A stretch of 64,000 nt of DNA from Microlunatus panaciterrae (GTDB lineage: Bacteria; Actinomycetota; Actinomycetes; Propionibacteriales; Propionibacteriaceae), in assembly GCF_016907535.1 (NCBI RefSeq), contig NZ_JAFBCF010000001.1:3658001-3722000 (forward strand), given 5' to 3'. Position numbers and translations under genes: made by a program. How positions within the stretch are numbered: the stretch's first letter is position 1; every line of letters starts with the position of its first letter. A model generated the notes under the pieces. It was not told the origin of the DNA. It saw only the letters and a list, made by a program, of their open reading frames with translations, and did not search any database. Shown here in pieces: positions 62,430-64,000 of the stretch.

Positions 62430-63243
62430 CGGCACCACCCGCCTGGACCGGGCGCTGCTCGACCGCGACCTGGCCAGGTCGCGCAACCAGGCCCGGAGCA
62501 TGATCATCTCCGGCCAGGTCAGCATCAACGGGCGACCGGCTCGCCGGGTCGCCGAGCCGGTCCGGGCGGAGGACCGGCTGGAGGTCAGCGATGACGACGC
62601 TTCGTCCCGCGGCTATGTGTCGCGGGCAGCCCTGAAGCTGCTGGGCGCACTGGACGACCTGGAGCTGAGGGTGTGCGGCCGGGCGCTCGACGCCGGAGCC
62701 TCGACCGGCGGATTCACCCAGGTGCTGCTGGAGCGGGGCTGCGACGAGGTCGTCGCCGTCGACGTCGGGCACGGTCAGCTGGACGACCGGATCAGGGGCG
62801 ACTCTCGGGTCGTGGTCTGGGAGCGTACCAACCTGCGCGACCTGACGCTGCATCATGTCGACCATCGACAGGTGGACCTGGTGGTGGCCGACGTCTCGTT
62901 CATCTCCCTGACGTTGCTGGTACGTCCGCTCACCTCGGTGCTCTCACCCGCGGGGTCACTGCTGCTGATGGTCAAGCCACAGTTCGAGGTGGGCCGCGAC
63001 CGGCTCGGCAAGGGTGGTGTGGTGCGCTCCGAGCAGCTCCACCGCGACGCCGTGGCTCAGGTGGTCGCCGCAGCCGAGGAGGTCGGCTGGCATCCGCAGG
63101 CGGTGGTCCGCAGCCGGCTGCCCGGCCCGGCCGGCAACGTCGAGTTCTTCGTGTTGTTCCGGCGTGCCGAGCCGCGATGTCGCGTCGACATCGGATCGGT
63201 CACCGGAGCCGCCTATGCTGTGGCAGGTGACCGGACAACCTGA
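62371..63243 (+). CDS. tlyA: TlyA family rRNA methyltransferase / hemolysin
   Basis: 290-aa SAM-dependent 2'-O-methyltransferase. In mycobacteria it modifies C1409 of 16S and C1920 of 23S rRNA, which capreomycin needs. N-terminal S4 domain (about 25-85, RLDRALLDRDLARSRNQAR) and FtsJ-like methyltransferase domain (LDAGASTGGFTQVLLERG, VVADVSFISL, VKPQFEVGRDRL). ATG 62371 is the only standard start before the domain and overlaps the preceding small gene by 59 bases, so a later, non-standard start is possible. nadK overlaps its end. Confidence 0.93.
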   Translation: MPGWHTSTRCCTEPSIPTADGTTRLDRALLDRDLARSRNQARSMIISGQVSINGRPARRVAEPVRAEDRLEVSDDDASSRGYVSRAALKLLGALDDLELRVCGRALDAGASTGGFTQVLLERGCDEVVAVDVGHGQLDDRIRGDSRVVVWERTNLRDLTLHHVDHRQVDLVVADVSFISLTLLVRPLTSVLSPAGSLLLMVKPQFEVGRDRLGKGGVVRSEQLHRDAVAQVVAAAEEVGWHPQAVVRSRLPGPAGNVEFFVLFRRAEPRCRVDIGSVTGAAYAVAGDRTT

Positions 63244-64000
63244 GCAGACGCGGCCGGGGCGCTGCGTGGCCGTGCTGACCCACACCGGTCGGCCGGAGGC
63301 GGTGAAGGCAGCCGCCAGGCTGGTGTCCGGGCTGAGCGCCGCCGGGATCGAGTCGGCGATGCCGGCCGAGGATCTCGAGATCATGCAGAGCCAGATCGGC
63401 GACGCCCGGGTGGTGCCGCTGATGCCCAACGGCGTGGGCGGACACCACGTCGACGGGTGCGAGCTGGTGGTCGTACTCGGGGGAGACGGCACCATCCTGA
63501 GGGCGGCAGACTGGGTGATCGACACCGAGGTCGCGCTGCTGGGCGTCAACCTCGGCCATGTCGGGTTCCTGGCGGAGGCTGAGTCGTCGGAGATCGACAG
63601 CATCGTCGACCATGTGATCGACCGGTCGTACACGGTGGAGGAGCGCTTCACCATCGACGTCAACATCTGCGACGAGAACAACGACGTGGTCTGGTCGTCG
63701 TTCGCCGTCAACGAGGTCTCGATCGAGAAGGCCGCCCGCGAGCGGATGCTGGAGATCGTCGTCGACATCGACGGCCGACCGTTGTCCCGGTGGAGCTGCG
63801 ACGGGGTGCTGGTGTCCACCCCGACCGGATCCACCGCCTACGCCTTCTCCGCCGGCGGGCCGGTGATCTGGCCCGATGTCGAGGCGTTGCTGCTCGTTCC
63901 GCTCAGTGCGCACGCCCTGTTCGCCCGGCCGCTGGTGCTCAGCCCGTACTCCCGGGTGCTGATCGAGTTGGTCGACTCGGCCCAGACCGAGGGTGTGGTC
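63215..64000 (+). CDS. nadK: NAD kinase, cut by the window end
   Basis: First 262 residues (from ATG 63215; GTG 63227 is an alternative) of the enzyme that makes NADP from NAD and ATP or polyphosphate. The GGDG motif is in VVLGGDGTILRAA, followed by NLGHVGFLAEAE, the NEVSIEK segment and DGVLVSTPTGSTAYAFSAGGPV. The remaining C-terminus, about 50 residues, is outside the window. The start overlaps tlyA by 17-29 bases. In mycobacteria recN follows. Confidence 0.95.
   Translation, partial: MLWQVTGQPEQTRPGRCVAVLTHTGRPEAVKAAARLVSGLSAAGIESAMPAEDLEIMQSQIGDARVVPLMPNGVGGHHVDGCELVVVLGGDGTILRAADWVIDTEVALLGVNLGHVGFLAEAESSEIDSIVDHVIDRSYTVEERFTIDVNICDENNDVVWSSFAVNEVSIEKAARERMLEIVVDIDGRPLSRWSCDGVLVSTPTGSTAYAFSAGGPVIWPDVEALLLVPLSAHALFARPLVLSPYSRVLIELVDSAQTEGVV

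Overview
The window is a contiguous stretch of chromosome from a high-G+C Gram-positive bacterium (Actinobacteria). The 16S sequence, the mycothiol gene mshC, the F420-type oxidoreductase and the gene order (infC-rpmI-rplT, pheST, the arg operon, tyrS, then TPR protein, HAD phosphatase, tlyA and nadK) fit the order Propionibacteriales, probably a Microlunatus-like Propionibacteriaceae. The genus is an inference. I see no insertion sequence, prophage, plasmid gene or CRISPR array.

Left part (1-34900), accessory and housekeeping genes mixed. It opens with a dienelactone hydrolase and a tightly coupled sigma factor / alkyltransferase / alkyltransferase operon. Then come a DUF6328 membrane protein, the end-joining protein Ku, a zinc alcohol dehydrogenase, an SDR, a hemerythrin-domain protein and a GAF-ANTAR regulator. 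Carbohydrate and envelope genes follow: a GH78 rhamnosidase, an LtaS-like sulfatase-fold enzyme, CorA and a GH43-like propeller protein. A 0.7-kb gene-free stretch (14693-15420) holds an array of 28-bp palindromes on a 52-bp period. Next come a LysR-type effector-domain protein lacking a DNA-binding domain, divergent from a DUF5997 protein, then DUF2231, ArsR-like and TetR/ester-cyclase loci, and tRNA-Leu(GAG). After these lie an M20 peptidase, two small proteins, UppP, a Tat-exported BBE-type FAD oxidase, the mshC cluster (phosphatase, DUF3090, SCO1664-type protein, mshC), an FMN riboswitch with ribM, and hisE-hisG.

Centre (35000-51400), conserved core. It contains infC (apparent ATC start, with an attenuator-like hairpin in the leader), rpmI, rplT, a SpoU-type rRNA methyltransferase with an uncertain start, pheS-pheT, an epimerase on the other strand, and an arginine operon. 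The operon runs argC, ACT-domain protein, argJ, argB, argD, argF, argR, argH, almost all with overlapping stop/start codons, and starts at a leaderless promoter overlapped by a likely ARG box. argG is not in it. tyrS follows.

Right part (51400-64000). A complete rRNA operon (16S-23S-5S, no spacer tRNA) is driven by three tandem promoters in duplicated modules and closed by a strong terminator. Beyond it lie a xylulokinase on the minus strand, a 16-bp tandem repeat, a TPR protein with a long Arg/Ser/Gly-rich repeat, a HAD phosphatase, a phasin-like protein with a histone-like tail, a 58-aa protein, tlyA, and nadK, which runs off the window.

The most interesting candidates are the 52-bp palindrome array, the DUF5997/LysR-effector pair, the CASTOR-like ACT protein inside the arginine operon, and the sigma factor-double alkyltransferase operon.
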